The notes under the pieces were generated by a model, which was not told the DNA's origin, searched no databases, and saw nothing but the letters and a program-made list of their open reading frames with translations. The position numbers and the translations under genes were made by a program. From positions 1 to 64,000 of the forward strand of contig JADGQO010000235.1 of the NCBI GenBank assembly GCA_017881725.1: a DNA stretch of 64,000 bases. The letters run 5' to 3'. Shown here piece after piece: positions 30,131-40,327 of this stretch (its first letter is position 1; every line of letters begins with the position of its first letter). Source of the stretch: Fibrobacteria bacterium (GTDB lineage: Bacteria > Fibrobacterota > Fibrobacteria > UBA11236).

Positions 30131-31237
30131 ATGGCCAGAAAATGGTTATTCGCGCTGGCACTGTTAACCGGGTGCTCCCATCACGCCAACCGCGTGGAGC
30201 ATCATTGGTTCGCGATGGACACGGACTACAACGCCACCTTGTTTGAACGCACAAAGGGAAGCGTCCCCGAGGACACTGCCTTCGCCGTGCTGGAGCGGGA
30301 AAGCGCGCGCCTGGAAAAAGCTTATAGCGATTTCCTTCCCGGATCGGATCTGAACCGGCTATTGGGCCGCACGGGCGACACGCTCACTATCGATCCCGAA
30401 ATGTTTAAAGTTTTCACGGCTGCCCAGGAAATGTCCGTTGCTTCCGGAGGGCGGTTCGATATCACCTTGCATCGGCTCAAGCTGGCCTGGGGGCTTGCCA
30501 GCGGCGACGTGGGACGCATTCCCGACAGCGCAGCCATCGCCTTGGTCCTGCGCGGCAACCCGGCTTACGGTTCCCCCGAGGACAGCAATCCGGCTTTACA
30601 TCCCCCGTACAAGTTGTTGGACGAACATCATCTGCTCCTGTTACGGGACAGCGCGGTTTTCGATCTGGGCGGCATCGCCAAAGGCTTCGCCGTGGATCGG
30701 ATGCACATCTTACTGGATTCCCTGGGCTACCCGGATCACATCGTCAGCGCCGGCGGGGATTTGCGCCTGGGCGGTAGCAAGGGCGAGGCGCCTTGGAAAG
30801 TCGGCATCCGGCATCCGCGGGCACATGATTCCCTGGCGGGGACACTTACCTTCAAACAACCTTTCGCCGTGTCCACTTCCGGCGACTATGAGCGGTTCTT
30901 CATCAAGGACGGCGCGCGCTACCATCACATCTTCGATCCCCGCACCGGAAAGCCCGCCCGACCTTATTGTTCCGTTACGGTAATCACATCCAACTCATTC
31001 CTTTCCGATCGCCTGACCAAGCCCTTGTTTCTCTTGGGCCCCGCTCGCTCCGGAAATTTGCTGAAACGCTTCGACGCCCGCGCCGTGTGGATGCGGGAAA
31101 TCGGCCCAGGCGCATTGACCGGCCGCTCCGATTCCACCGACGGCGGTCCGCACTTGTGCTACGAGTCCGTCGGAGCATTGGACGGGGTTTTAAGCATGAG
31201 GGATGTTCCGAAGTGCTCGTCTGCGGGAAGTTTTTAA
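30131..31237 (+). CDS. apbE: FAD:protein FMN transferase (ApbE family), lipoprotein
   Basis: Lipobox LLTGCSH; VFDLGGIAKGFAVDRM; SAGGDLRLGG; AVSTSGDYERFF; HHIFDPRTGKPA. Confidence 0.92.
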   Translation: MARKWLFALALLTGCSHHANRVEHHWFAMDTDYNATLFERTKGSVPEDTAFAVLERESARLEKAYSDFLPGSDLNRLLGRTGDTLTIDPEMFKVFTAAQEMSVASGGRFDITLHRLKLAWGLASGDVGRIPDSAAIALVLRGNPAYGSPEDSNPALHPPYKLLDEHHLLLLRDSAVFDLGGIAKGFAVDRMHILLDSLGYPDHIVSAGGDLRLGGSKGEAPWKVGIRHPRAHDSLAGTLTFKQPFAVSTSGDYERFFIKDGARYHHIFDPRTGKPARPYCSVTVITSNSFLSDRLTKPLFLLGPARSGNLLKRFDARAVWMREIGPGALTGRSDSTDGGPHLCYESVGALDGVLSMRDVPKCSSAGSF

Positions 31238-31272
31238 GTCTCCGGATTAGCGCCTCACCCACGGCGCGCGAA

Positions 31273-33684
31273 CTATTGCAACATCGGAACAACCAAGGAA
31301 CCCTTCCGCCCGGCGGATTCCACCAACACGATTCCCACATAACCCGTGGGCGGCGTCCAATCCACAAGGCCATTCTGATCCGAATTCGAATGCCCTAGAA
31401 TTCGTCCCCGTAGATCCAACCAGCGCACCGCCGTCTTCGGCGAAGTATGATATTCCAATACCCTGCCATGGCGAATCAACGGCTTGGGGAAAATGTTGCG
31501 CGGTTGGGAATGAATGCTGATGGGCGGGTCTCCCGTGCGCGGTACGGCCACCGCGGGCGGCGTATACATGGAAGCCATATCGCCTCCGACCAGGAATTGC
31601 CCTAATGAAATCGCGCCTGTCACCGCGTTGGGATTTTTATCGAACTGGATATGCCACCGAAAGGCCACACCCTTGGTCGGGTCCGGCGCTCCGGATCGGT
31701 TGCCTAGTCGTCCGTGAAAATCCTTCAAGGCATGTTCATAAATCTTCCATTCGGTTCCTAACGTATCCAGTACGCCGAAGTAATTATCATCGGTGATGTC
31801 CGATTGCAGCAAATGAAAATCGATCACGGTCGGCTGCGCGGCCTTGGCCCGGTATCTGATTTTATCCACGAAATTCATTCCCGTCCAACTCGATCTTCCC
31901 CACTCCAGGCCGCAATATTGATAGCCGCCGACGCCCAAGTTGAAATCCCATACCAGGGCGCGGTTCGGGGCTGAACCCGACGGAGCCAAAGGCCCCACCT
32001 TGGCCGTTCCTCCGGCCTTGGCATTATCGAAAGTGCCCCAGGCTCCGAGATTGGGCGATACCGTAGGTCCGGAAAAATCATCGATGAGAAGCCACGAGTT
32101 TTCCACGCGCAAATCCCTTTGATGGGACAACCAGACCCAGTGGAACTCCACCGGCTTGCCTGGAATCGTCACGGCGACGCCGCACCAGCCTTGCGGAAAG
32201 GGATTGCCCGCCGCATCGATGCCGTTCCAGTCCAGTGAAATCGTCGCGCTGTGATCCGACGTAGACCATTCCGCCTTGGTCAGATAGTGGGTAATCGACA
32301 GCTTCCATGTCGCGGGTTTATTGAGGCTAGCTTCGATATGCAGAGGCACAGTTTGAAAATCCAATATGTCCGGCGATACAACCGGATGCGATTTCCAATC
32401 CAATGCGACAGTAGGCATGGGATCATCCAAATCATCCCAGATATTCGAGAAGCGGCCGGCCAGAACGGCTCCGCCGAACCAGGCCAGAAATTGTTCGAAG
32501 TATTGTTCGTTCGGAGTGGAACCGGTACGGTCCGGAAGGGTTAAGTCCGCAGGAAGCCCCCAACTATCCGCTCCTGCGGGGAGGAAAGACAGCAGCGCGT
32601 CCGCCCACGGTTTGGCCGCGTCCGGTCCTAAGGACGAAAGTGCTGCGCAGCTCCACATACCCACCGTCAACTCGCTGTATTCTCGGCGCGACCGTTTTTG
32701 TCCATCACCCAAAGAGAACGTATCGGTCACGGGCAAGACCGTCCCGTCCATGGTATAAAAATTGGCCCGCGCAGGTGTTTGAATAAATGCGGCGGCGGCA
32801 TCGAGCCATCGCTTGGCGCGCGCATCTCCGAACCACAGCCAATCCATAGCCAGGCGCCATTGCACCCGAATGCCGTCCTTGTAACAGGATTGGCCGGCCC
32901 GAAATGCGTTGTAGCCCAAGGAGCCCTTGAAAAATGCTCCCGTCGGAATCATCCAATCCGGCAATAATCCTTTATCGGCGCCCGGGCTCGCGAAAATGGT
33001 GAGGTAACACTGATCGACTAAACCAATCCAGTTATGACTCGGATCAACCTTGGCGAAAATCTTGTAACTCGCGGGTGAAAAATATCCCGGATTGACGAAC
33101 TCCTTCCCGCCCCAACCGGCTCCGGGCGCGAGATATCGTCCATCCACCACGGCGGAAGCCCAGACACTGTTGATGATGTCCTTGGCCCGTTGCTTATAGT
33201 CCGCGCCTTTCGGACCCGTATGCGGCTGCCAAACGCCTTTATGCGCCAACGAGTCGGCGAAGAGCAACATCAAAGCGATGTCCTCATCGGCATCCGTCGC
33301 CATACCGGAACCGATCACAACGCCCTTTGATCCGACACGCCAATCATAAGCCTTGGCACCGTTGTTCCACATGGCGGTTTCCGCGGCGTCCCAAACCCGA
33401 TTGAAGGTCGCCTGATCGTTGGAATACAAAGACACAATCATTCCGTACGATTCCGCCTCGGACACGGCGTCTCCCGGGTCCTCGGAGTTGGGCCGATGTA
33501 CCAAGCCGTCCTTGTAAGGATCGATGTTGTGTTTAATCATACCCCGCTCGGTGCGGGCTAATGCGGAATCCAGCCGCACATCCGCAATTCGCGGCAACTG
33601 GCTGACCGTGGGGCCGAAGGCCTCGCAATTTAGTGTGCAAAAACCTAAAACCAGGGAAAATCCGGGAAGGAAAGAAAGTCTCAT
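31273..33684 (-). CDS. Glycoside hydrolase family 8 (endo-glucanase-like) with additional C-terminal domains
   Basis: DAVSEAESYGMIVSLYSNDQATFNRVWDAAETAMW...GMATDADEDIALMLLFAD GH8 pattern; downstream Ig/FlgD-like and CBM-like segments; LRGR tail. Confidence 0.87.
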   Translation of the reverse strand: MRLSFLPGFSLVLGFCTLNCEAFGPTVSQLPRIADVRLDSALARTERGMIKHNIDPYKDGLVHRPNSEDPGDAVSEAESYGMIVSLYSNDQATFNRVWDAAETAMWNNGAKAYDWRVGSKGVVIGSGMATDADEDIALMLLFADSLAHKGVWQPHTGPKGADYKQRAKDIINSVWASAVVDGRYLAPGAGWGGKEFVNPGYFSPASYKIFAKVDPSHNWIGLVDQCYLTIFASPGADKGLLPDWMIPTGAFFKGSLGYNAFRAGQSCYKDGIRVQWRLAMDWLWFGDARAKRWLDAAAAFIQTPARANFYTMDGTVLPVTDTFSLGDGQKRSRREYSELTVGMWSCAALSSLGPDAAKPWADALLSFLPAGADSWGLPADLTLPDRTGSTPNEQYFEQFLAWFGGAVLAGRFSNIWDDLDDPMPTVALDWKSHPVVSPDILDFQTVPLHIEASLNKPATWKLSITHYLTKAEWSTSDHSATISLDWNGIDAAGNPFPQGWCGVAVTIPGKPVEFHWVWLSHQRDLRVENSWLLIDDFSGPTVSPNLGAWGTFDNAKAGGTAKVGPLAPSGSAPNRALVWDFNLGVGGYQYCGLEWGRSSWTGMNFVDKIRYRAKAAQPTVIDFHLLQSDITDDNYFGVLDTLGTEWKIYEHALKDFHGRLGNRSGAPDPTKGVAFRWHIQFDKNPNAVTGAISLGQFLVGGDMASMYTPPAVAVPRTGDPPISIHSQPRNIFPKPLIRHGRVLEYHTSPKTAVRWLDLRGRILGHSNSDQNGLVDWTPPTGYVGIVLVESAGRKGSLVVPMLQ

Positions 33685-33786
33685 GGCGTGATTAGTAGAA
33701 ATTCCAATTACTAGGTTTCGGGCAGTTTTCAGATTATCCGGGAAACTCCACTTTAAGGATTCGAGACGCCTTACCCTGCGGCAACC

Positions 33787-34234
33787 ATGCAATTCAAGCC
33801 ATCGTCCTTCCTGATTTTATTTGCTCTCTCGGGTATAGCACTTGGCTCTTCAAATGATTTCCTGGTTCCCTTCCCATTCCAGGAAAAACAAAGCGGTTGC
33901 CGAGTCTATTGTGAAACCATCGGATTCAATCAGATGACGATTTCCAAAACCAATAAGTTGGGAAAAGCGACGACCGTGACCCTAGGCGGTTTTATCGGTA
34001 TCGCGAACGGGAATGTTCGCCATCATTTGGAACATCCCGCTGGAATTTTCCTGGCGATGCGATTTCAGCACCGGTGTATTCATCAATGAACATACGGATA
34101 AACCCGTGCCCATGTTCACCGAAGGCTTGCGGACCCGAATCTGGAAGTTTTCCTTCGAACGGTACAATGACGCGCTCAACGGGACGGATTACGGACCGAC
34201 CTATGGGATAAAAATGAATTTCAATTTGGAATGA
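33787..34234 (+). pseudogene. Small secreted/outer-membrane-like ORF split by a frameshift
   Basis: ORF 33787-34089 (signal peptide ...VTLGGFIGIANG) and ORF 34013-34234 (FAIIWNIPLEFSWRCDFSTGVFINEHT...GPTYGIKMNFNLE) join into one coherent protein in shifted frames. Confidence 0.55.
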
Positions 34235-34308
34235 CCCCGGCCCATCCGGAAAAAATATTCCTGGGGATGGCGTCGATTGGGCCGACATCGGCTAAGGTAA
34301 CTCCAGCG

Positions 34309-35787
34309 TTACCCCACCCCCTGGGTCGCCTTCGGAACAGGAAGAAATCGATTCGCCAATTGCGACCACAGTAACGAAGCGGTTACGGTAATCAACGGGT
34401 TCCAGGGCCAGGCCAGGGCGATGAGCGGCTTCCACATGCCTTGGGGCAGAATGGGCACCGTCGTAAAGGGCAGCAAGGTCAACATTCCCAGGCAAGCGCC
34501 GACAATGACGGCCGCAGGCTTGGTGCGCGGCAGGAAAAAAGCCTGGATGAAAATCCCCAGCAACGGTCCCGTGAACAGCGAAGTGAAAAACAGCGCCTTG
34601 GTCAAAATCGATACGTCCCCGATTTTGCACACGAAAGAGGCCAGCAATCCCAACAGGCCCCACACTACCACCCACTTCCGCGCGTTGTGGATGGTTTGCG
34701 TGGCGCCTTCGCGGGGAGGCAGGAAGTCCACAACCGTGGTATTGGACAGTGCCGTCAACACCGAGCTCAGTGCCCCCATGTCTGCGGCCAGAATCGCGGC
34801 GACCAAAAGGCCTTTGACTCCTGTCGGGAGCACGTTGACGATGAAATGCGGCAACACCTGGTTCACCAAGATGCCTTCCGGCAGCGGCGCGACCTTGGCG
34901 ACTTGGAAGTAAACGTAGAGGAAAGCGCCTAAGGTGAAAAACACCAGGCCGACGCATATGCCGAGCAAGGAGGAGGACAGGGAAGAATAATTCGCCGTCC
35001 GGACGCTTCGGGTCGACAGGTAGCGCTGCACGAATTGTTGATCGCATCCCCGGATAGCCACTTCGAAAACCACGTAGACGATGGACGCGGTGAAAAAAGT
35101 TCGATCGCTGGCCGGGTCGAAACTGAAATCGAACCAGCGCGTTTTCCCCGCCGCAGACGCAAGCTCCCAGGTCTTGACGAATCCGCCCACGCCGTGCGCG
35201 CAATAATAGATGGACAACAACCCACCGCCGAAAAAAATGCAGAACTGGATGATGTCGGTCGTGGTAACCGCCTTGATACCCCCCAGGGACGTATACATCA
35301 TGGCGAACGCCGTCATGGCCAGGGCCGAGGCCCAGAAAGGCGCGCCCGTGATTTTCATCAGCACCAGGGACGGCCCGTAAATGAGCATGCCCATGCGCAG
35401 CAGCAAGTGGCAGGAATACAAACCCGCCGCCAACCGGCGCACTCGGCGCGAGAAACGCTGTTCCAAAAGCTCATAGGCCGATCGGATGCCGCTCTTGCGG
35501 AAACGCGGAATGAACACCGTCCCGACGATGACAATGGCGATCAGCGAACCGAAATTCAGCATCAAGAGGCGCATGTCCTTGGCGTACGAATCCGCCGGAT
35601 TGCCCAGGAAGGTATTGGCGCTGACCGAAGTCGCAATCAGGGAAATACCCACCGCCAGCCACGGCATATTGCCGCCGCCGAACATGAAGTCCTTGAAATC
35701 GACATTCCGACGGGAAAAGAACAACCCGATCAACGCCACGATCACGAAATACAGGACGATGACGAGCCAATCGATGATGGAAAACAA
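34309..35787 (-). CDS. Sodium:solute symporter (SSS) family transporter
   Basis: IIDWLVIVLYFVIVALIGLFFSRRNVDFKDFMFGGGNMPWLAVGISLIATSVSANTFLG. Confidence 0.92.
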   Translation of the reverse strand: MFSIIDWLVIVLYFVIVALIGLFFSRRNVDFKDFMFGGGNMPWLAVGISLIATSVSANTFLGNPADSYAKDMRLLMLNFGSLIAIVIVGTVFIPRFRKSGIRSAYELLEQRFSRRVRRLAAGLYSCHLLLRMGMLIYGPSLVLMKITGAPFWASALAMTAFAMMYTSLGGIKAVTTTDIIQFCIFFGGGLLSIYYCAHGVGGFVKTWELASAAGKTRWFDFSFDPASDRTFFTASIVYVVFEVAIRGCDQQFVQRYLSTRSVRTANYSSLSSSLLGICVGLVFFTLGAFLYVYFQVAKVAPLPEGILVNQVLPHFIVNVLPTGVKGLLVAAILAADMGALSSVLTALSNTTVVDFLPPREGATQTIHNARKWVVVWGLLGLLASFVCKIGDVSILTKALFFTSLFTGPLLGIFIQAFFLPRTKPAAVIVGACLGMLTLLPFTTVPILPQGMWKPLIALAWPWNPLITVTASLLWSQLANRFLPVPKATQGVG

Positions 35788-35947
35788 AGCGAGCCTTCCC
35801 GGGATGAACCTAGCCGTCTCCAGGATAGCAATTTGGGAATGCGAGGGGAAGCACGAATTCGGCGGTTGCCCAGCGATGAACGAGCGTGAGATAGGCGCGG
35901 GAACGATTTAGGATTTATCCGGAACCCAGGCAGGTCCCTTCCAGGTT

Positions 35948-37609
35948 TTAATCCGCCCCTTCGGCTTCACGGACACAATTGAACACATCTGCGGGCCCAT
36001 GCTCTTTGCGCAAGCGCAGCCTGAGCGTGCGGTTTTGCATGAGGCGTCCCACGACGGCCAGCAATTGAAGATGGGAACGATTTTCGTTCTTGGGCGTCAA
36101 CAGGAGAAATACCACTTCGATGGGCCTCTCGGTATAGGCGTCCAGGACGCCCTCATGACTGATTCCCAACGCCACCATGGGTTTTTCCAGGCCTTCGATG
36201 CGCGCATGCGGCAAAGCCACGCCTTCATTGAGGAAGGTCGATCCTTGAGCTTCGCGCTCTTGCAGTTTTTCAAGCAAAAGGGATTGTGGTGGCGTACCCG
36301 GCTCAAGCACGGTGGCCAGCAATTCCTCCATGGCCTGCGACTTGGACAGCGGATCTTTCCAAATCACGATGCGCTCAGGTTTGAGATAGTCCGAGAGCCG
36401 GAATTTTTCCTGGGACCGGGGAGGCGTGGAAGCCGACATCGAACTCTCCGGAACTTCGTCCACGGACTTGGTTGAGTTACCGGCATGCGTGTTGATGGCG
36501 ATGATGGTGAAGGCATCGTCCATTTCCATCAACCCGGAGACCACATCGCGGGCGCGGAGCAGTTTGCGCCACCAGGGCCTGGGATGCGGGCGACCTACGA
36601 TGACATGTCCGACCCGGTACTCGCGCGCGAACCTTGCCAGGGCCTCGGCGACATTATCTCCCTTGAGCGTAAAGACGGTGGCGCCCAATTGGTTGGCGAG
36701 CGTCAGGGTATCAGCCAGGAGGCGTTGACGTCCCGCGTCGATTTGCGTGGGGCCTTCATCCAGGGTTTGCACGTATACTGCGTACCAATTGCGGTTCAAG
36801 CGGCCGGCCATCCGCGAACCAAATCGCAATAGAGACGCGTTTTCGGGACCGCGCGCATCGAGGCATACCATCACCTGCTCGCTGGCGCCGGCGTTGGCGT
36901 TTTCCACGCCCGCAGATTCCCTGCGGCGGAAATCGATTTGCGAGGCGGCTTCCCGCAACGTAAGCTCGCGCAATTGTTCGAGCGGCGCCGATTGGAAAAA
37001 ATTTTCCAAGGCCGTGGCCACGCGTTCCATGGGGTAAATTTTTCCGGCTTTCAGCCGCTTCTGCAAATCTTCCGGCGACACGTCCACGTTGATGATTTGA
37101 TCCGCTTCCGCCAGCACGGCGTCCGGAATGCGCTCCCGCACCTTCACGCCGGTGGCGCGTTCCACGGTATCGTAAAGGCTTTCCAGATGTTGCACGTTCA
37201 ACGTCGCTACTACGTTAATGCCTGCGGCCAGTATGTCTTCCACGTCCTGCCAACGCTTGGCGTTGTGGCTGCCGGGCGCATTAGTGTGCGCCAGCTCGTC
37301 CACCAGCACCACGCGCGCCGCGCGCGCCAGGATACCGTCCAAATCCATCTCTTCGACCGAGATGCCGCGGTATTCGGTGACACGCATGGGAATGCGGTCC
37401 AGGCCGTCGACCAATTTGATCGTATCCTTGCGCCCGTGGGTTTCCACCACCCCGACCACGATATCGATTCCTTCCGCCTTTAAGCGATGGCCCTCTTCCA
37501 GCATCTGACAGGTTTTGCCGACCCCGGCGGCATAACCCAGATACACCTTAAGCCGCCCGCGCCGGTCGCGGCGGATCATCTGTAGAAAGGAAGCAGCTTT
37601 ATCGACCAT
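35948..37609 (-). CDS. Truncated KdpD (KdpD N-terminal sensor + USP domain) fused to PTS EIIA type-2 domain; no histidine kinase
   Basis: GRLKVYLGYAAGVGKTCQMLEEGHRLKAEGIDIVVGVVETHGR and VLVDELAHTNAPGSHNAKRWQDVEDIL (KdpD); C-terminal LLEKLQEREAQGSTFLNEGVALPHARIEGLEKPMVALGIS...VVFLLLTPKNENRSHLQLLAVVGRLM (EIIA-2). Confidence 0.9.
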   Translation of the reverse strand: MVDKAASFLQMIRRDRRGRLKVYLGYAAGVGKTCQMLEEGHRLKAEGIDIVVGVVETHGRKDTIKLVDGLDRIPMRVTEYRGISVEEMDLDGILARAARVVLVDELAHTNAPGSHNAKRWQDVEDILAAGINVVATLNVQHLESLYDTVERATGVKVRERIPDAVLAEADQIINVDVSPEDLQKRLKAGKIYPMERVATALENFFQSAPLEQLRELTLREAASQIDFRRRESAGVENANAGASEQVMVCLDARGPENASLLRFGSRMAGRLNRNWYAVYVQTLDEGPTQIDAGRQRLLADTLTLANQLGATVFTLKGDNVAEALARFAREYRVGHVIVGRPHPRPWWRKLLRARDVVSGLMEMDDAFTIIAINTHAGNSTKSVDEVPESSMSASTPPRSQEKFRLSDYLKPERIVIWKDPLSKSQAMEELLATVLEPGTPPQSLLLEKLQEREAQGSTFLNEGVALPHARIEGLEKPMVALGISHEGVLDAYTERPIEVVFLLLTPKNENRSHLQLLAVVGRLMQNRTLRLRLRKEHGPADVFNCVREAEGAD

Positions 37610-37674
37610 GCCGGATTCCTATGGGTTCCCTGCCGCACCCGCGTCGCCGCGCGGGAGGACTGTGAAAATTTTAA

Positions 37675-38301
37675 TCACTTCAACGTATCCAAGGCAAGAT
37701 TCAATTGCAAAACGTTCACGCCGGGTTCGCCCAGGAAGCCCAACCCGCGCCCGCGCAAGTTTCCGTGGATCAGCGCCTCCACATGGCCGCGCTCGATGCC
37801 GCGCGCCTTGACCACGCGTGAGGCTTGGATCAACGCGTTGTCCAAACTGATTTCCGGATCCAGGCCGCTGGCCGAGGCCGTAACGGCGTCCCCGGGAATT
37901 TGCGCGGTCGAGTCAAGGCTATTCTCTTTGCGGTATACAGCAATGCGCGCCTTCAGCGAGTCGATCAGCTTCTGGGAAGTTTGTCCCAAGTTGCTGCCGC
38001 CGGAGCTGGTCGCGTCATAACCGTTGCCGGCCGCCGAAGGACGGGAATGGAAATACTTGTCGGACGTGAATCCTTGTCCCAGCAGCTCCGATCCGATCAC
38101 CGTACCTTGCGCGTTACGGACCAGGGATCCCTCGGCCTGATGATGGAAAGCCACGTTGCCTAAGCCCCAAATCACGAGCGGATAGACGCCACATAGCAAC
38201 AGCAGCAAGGCCACGGTTGCGATTAGCGAGATTTTCAACTCGCGCAGGAAATGGAAGGTATTGGTTTCCGACTTGTTCGTATCGTTCATGTTCAGGCCCA
38301 T
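37675..38301 (-). CDS. kdpC: K+-transporting ATPase subunit C
   Basis: [29 protein letters not shown]...[37 protein letters not shown]. Confidence 0.96.
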   Translation of the reverse strand: MGLNMNDTNKSETNTFHFLRELKISLIATVALLLLLCGVYPLVIWGLGNVAFHHQAEGSLVRNAQGTVIGSELLGQGFTSDKYFHSRPSAAGNGYDATSSGGSNLGQTSQKLIDSLKARIAVYRKENSLDSTAQIPGDAVTASASGLDPEISLDNALIQASRVVKARGIERGHVEALIHGNLRGRGLGFLGEPGVNVLQLNLALDTLK

Positions 38302-40316
38302 CCTAAAAAGCGTATGGTGACGTCGATGAGTTTAATGCCCACGAACGGGCTGACCACGCCGCCCAAACCGTAAATCAACAGGTTGCGGCGCAGAATGGCT
38401 CCGGCTCCCAGCGGGCGGAATTGCACGCCGCGCAACGCCAGCGGAATCAGAAGCACGATGATGATGGCGTTGAAAATCACGGCGCTAAGGATGGCGCTTT
38501 GCGGCGATCCCAGGTGCATGATATTCAGCGGGGCGATTTCCGGATAAGCCCCCAACAGCAAGGCCGGGATGATGGCGAAGTATTTGGAAACGTCATTGGC
38601 GATACTGAAGGTGGTCAGCACGCCACGCGTCATCAAAAGCTGCTTGCCGATTTCCACGATCTCGATCAGCTTGGTGGGATTGGAATCCAAGTCGACGAGA
38701 TTGCCCGCTTCCTTAGCCGCCTGTGTGCCCGTATTCATCGCCACGCCCACGTCCGCCTGCGCCAATGCGGGCGCATCGTTGGTGCCGTCCCCGGTCATGG
38801 CCACCAAATGCCCCGCGGCCTGCTCCTTACGGATCAACGCCAGCTTATCCTCCGGCGAAGCCTGGGCCAGGAATCCGTCCACGCCCGCTTCCTTGGCGAT
38901 GGCGGCGGCCGTCAAAGGATTATCACCCGTGATCATGATGGTGCGAATGCCCATGGCGCGGAAGCGTTTGAATCGGTCGGGCAGACCGCCCTTGACGATG
39001 TCCTTGAGTTGAATGGTACCCAGCACCCGGATTTCATCGGCGACCAGAAGCGGCGTGCCGCCCGCGCGCGAGATGCGCTCCACGTCAGCCAAAACTTCCG
39101 GCGGGCAATTTCCCTTGCTGAATTTGATGATGGAATCGGAAGCACCCTTGCGAATCGACCGACCGTCCCAATCGACCCCGCTAACGCGCGTTTGCGCCGT
39201 GAAGGGCACGAATTTAGCGTTGGGCAATTCATGGATTTCCCGCGCGCGGATGCCGAACTCCTTGGCCAAGACCACGATGCTGCGGCCTTCCGGAGTCTCG
39301 TCGGCCAGGGAAGCCAGTTGCGCCGCGTCGGCCAACTCCAGCGGCGTGACACCGGGAGCGGGCAGGAACTCCGTAGCTTGCCGGTTACCCAAGGTGATGG
39401 TGCCGGTCTTATCCAGGAGCAATACGTCCACGTCGCCGGCCGCCTCGATGGCCCGGCCGCTCATGGCCAGCACGTTCTTCTGCAGCATGCGATCCATACC
39501 CGCGATGCCGATGGCGGACAATAGCCCGCCGATGGTGGTGGGGATAAGGCACACGCACAGCGAGACCAGCACGGTGATGCTGAAGAACAATCCGCCGTAT
39601 AGCCCCAACGGCCTCAGGCTTAAGATCACGGCCATGAAAATCAGGGTCATGCCGGACAGTAAAATGGAAAGCGCGATTTCATTCGGCGTCTTGCGGCGTT
39701 GCGCCCCTTCCACCAAACTGATCATGCGGTCCAGGAAGCTTTCTCCCGCACCCGCCGTCACGCGCACCTTGAGCCAGTCGGACAAGACCGTGGTGCCGCC
39801 CGTCACGGCGCTGCGATCGCCGCCCGCCTCGCGGATCACCGGAGCGCTTTCTCCCGTGATGGCGCTTTCGTTCACCGTGGCCGCGCCCTCGACGATTTCG
39901 CCGTCGGCGGGAATCACCTCGTTGGCCGTCACCAGCACGACGTCGCCTTTCTTCAGCTCCTCGGCGGAAACCGTTGTCGGGATGCCGTTGCGATCCAACC
40001 GCGTCGCGTTGGTCTTGGTGCGGGCGTTGCGCAAGGTCTTGGCCTGCGCCTTGCCACGGCCCTCGGCCACGGCTTCGGCGAAATTGGCGAAGATCACCGT
40101 GCCCCAAAGCCATAGGCTGATTTGAATCACATACCCGGCGGATTCTCCGGCTACATGGTGGCGGAAAATCTGCAAGGTCGTCAAGAGCGCGCCCACTTCC
40201 GTGACAAAAATCACGGGATTACGCACCAGATGTTTGGGGTTCAATTTTTTAACCGCGTCCCATAGGGCCGGCAGCAGGATTTTTCCGTCGAAGATGGAAT
40301 TTTCTTTGCGTTTCAT
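38292..40316 (-). CDS. kdpB: K+-transporting ATPase subunit B
   Basis: [67 protein letters not shown]. Confidence 0.98.
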   Translation of the reverse strand: MKRKENSIFDGKILLPALWDAVKKLNPKHLVRNPVIFVTEVGALLTTLQIFRHHVAGESAGYVIQISLWLWGTVIFANFAEAVAEGRGKAQAKTLRNARTKTNATRLDRNGIPTTVSAEELKKGDVVLVTANEVIPADGEIVEGAATVNESAITGESAPVIREAGGDRSAVTGGTTVLSDWLKVRVTAGAGESFLDRMISLVEGAQRRKTPNEIALSILLSGMTLIFMAVILSLRPLGLYGGLFFSITVLVSLCVCLIPTTIGGLLSAIGIAGMDRMLQKNVLAMSGRAIEAAGDVDVLLLDKTGTITLGNRQATEFLPAPGVTPLELADAAQLASLADETPEGRSIVVLAKEFGIRAREIHELPNAKFVPFTAQTRVSGVDWDGRSIRKGASDSIIKFSKGNCPPEVLADVERISRAGGTPLLVADEIRVLGTIQLKDIVKGGLPDRFKRFRAMGIRTIMITGDNPLTAAAIAKEAGVDGFLAQASPEDKLALIRKEQAAGHLVAMTGDGTNDAPALAQADVGVAMNTGTQAAKEAGNLVDLDSNPTKLIEIVEIGKQLLMTRGVLTTFSIANDVSKYFAIIPALLLGAYPEIAPLNIMHLGSPQSAILSAVIFNAIIIVLLIPLALRGVQFRPLGAGAILRRNLLIYGLGGVVSPFVGIKLIDVTIRFLGWA

Positions 40317-40327
40317 GTTCTTTTTCC

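Noticed and set aside
35035-35889. 284-aa plus-strand ORF opposite the symporter
   Set aside because: Antisense of a convincing SSS-family gene; composition typical of shadow ORFs.
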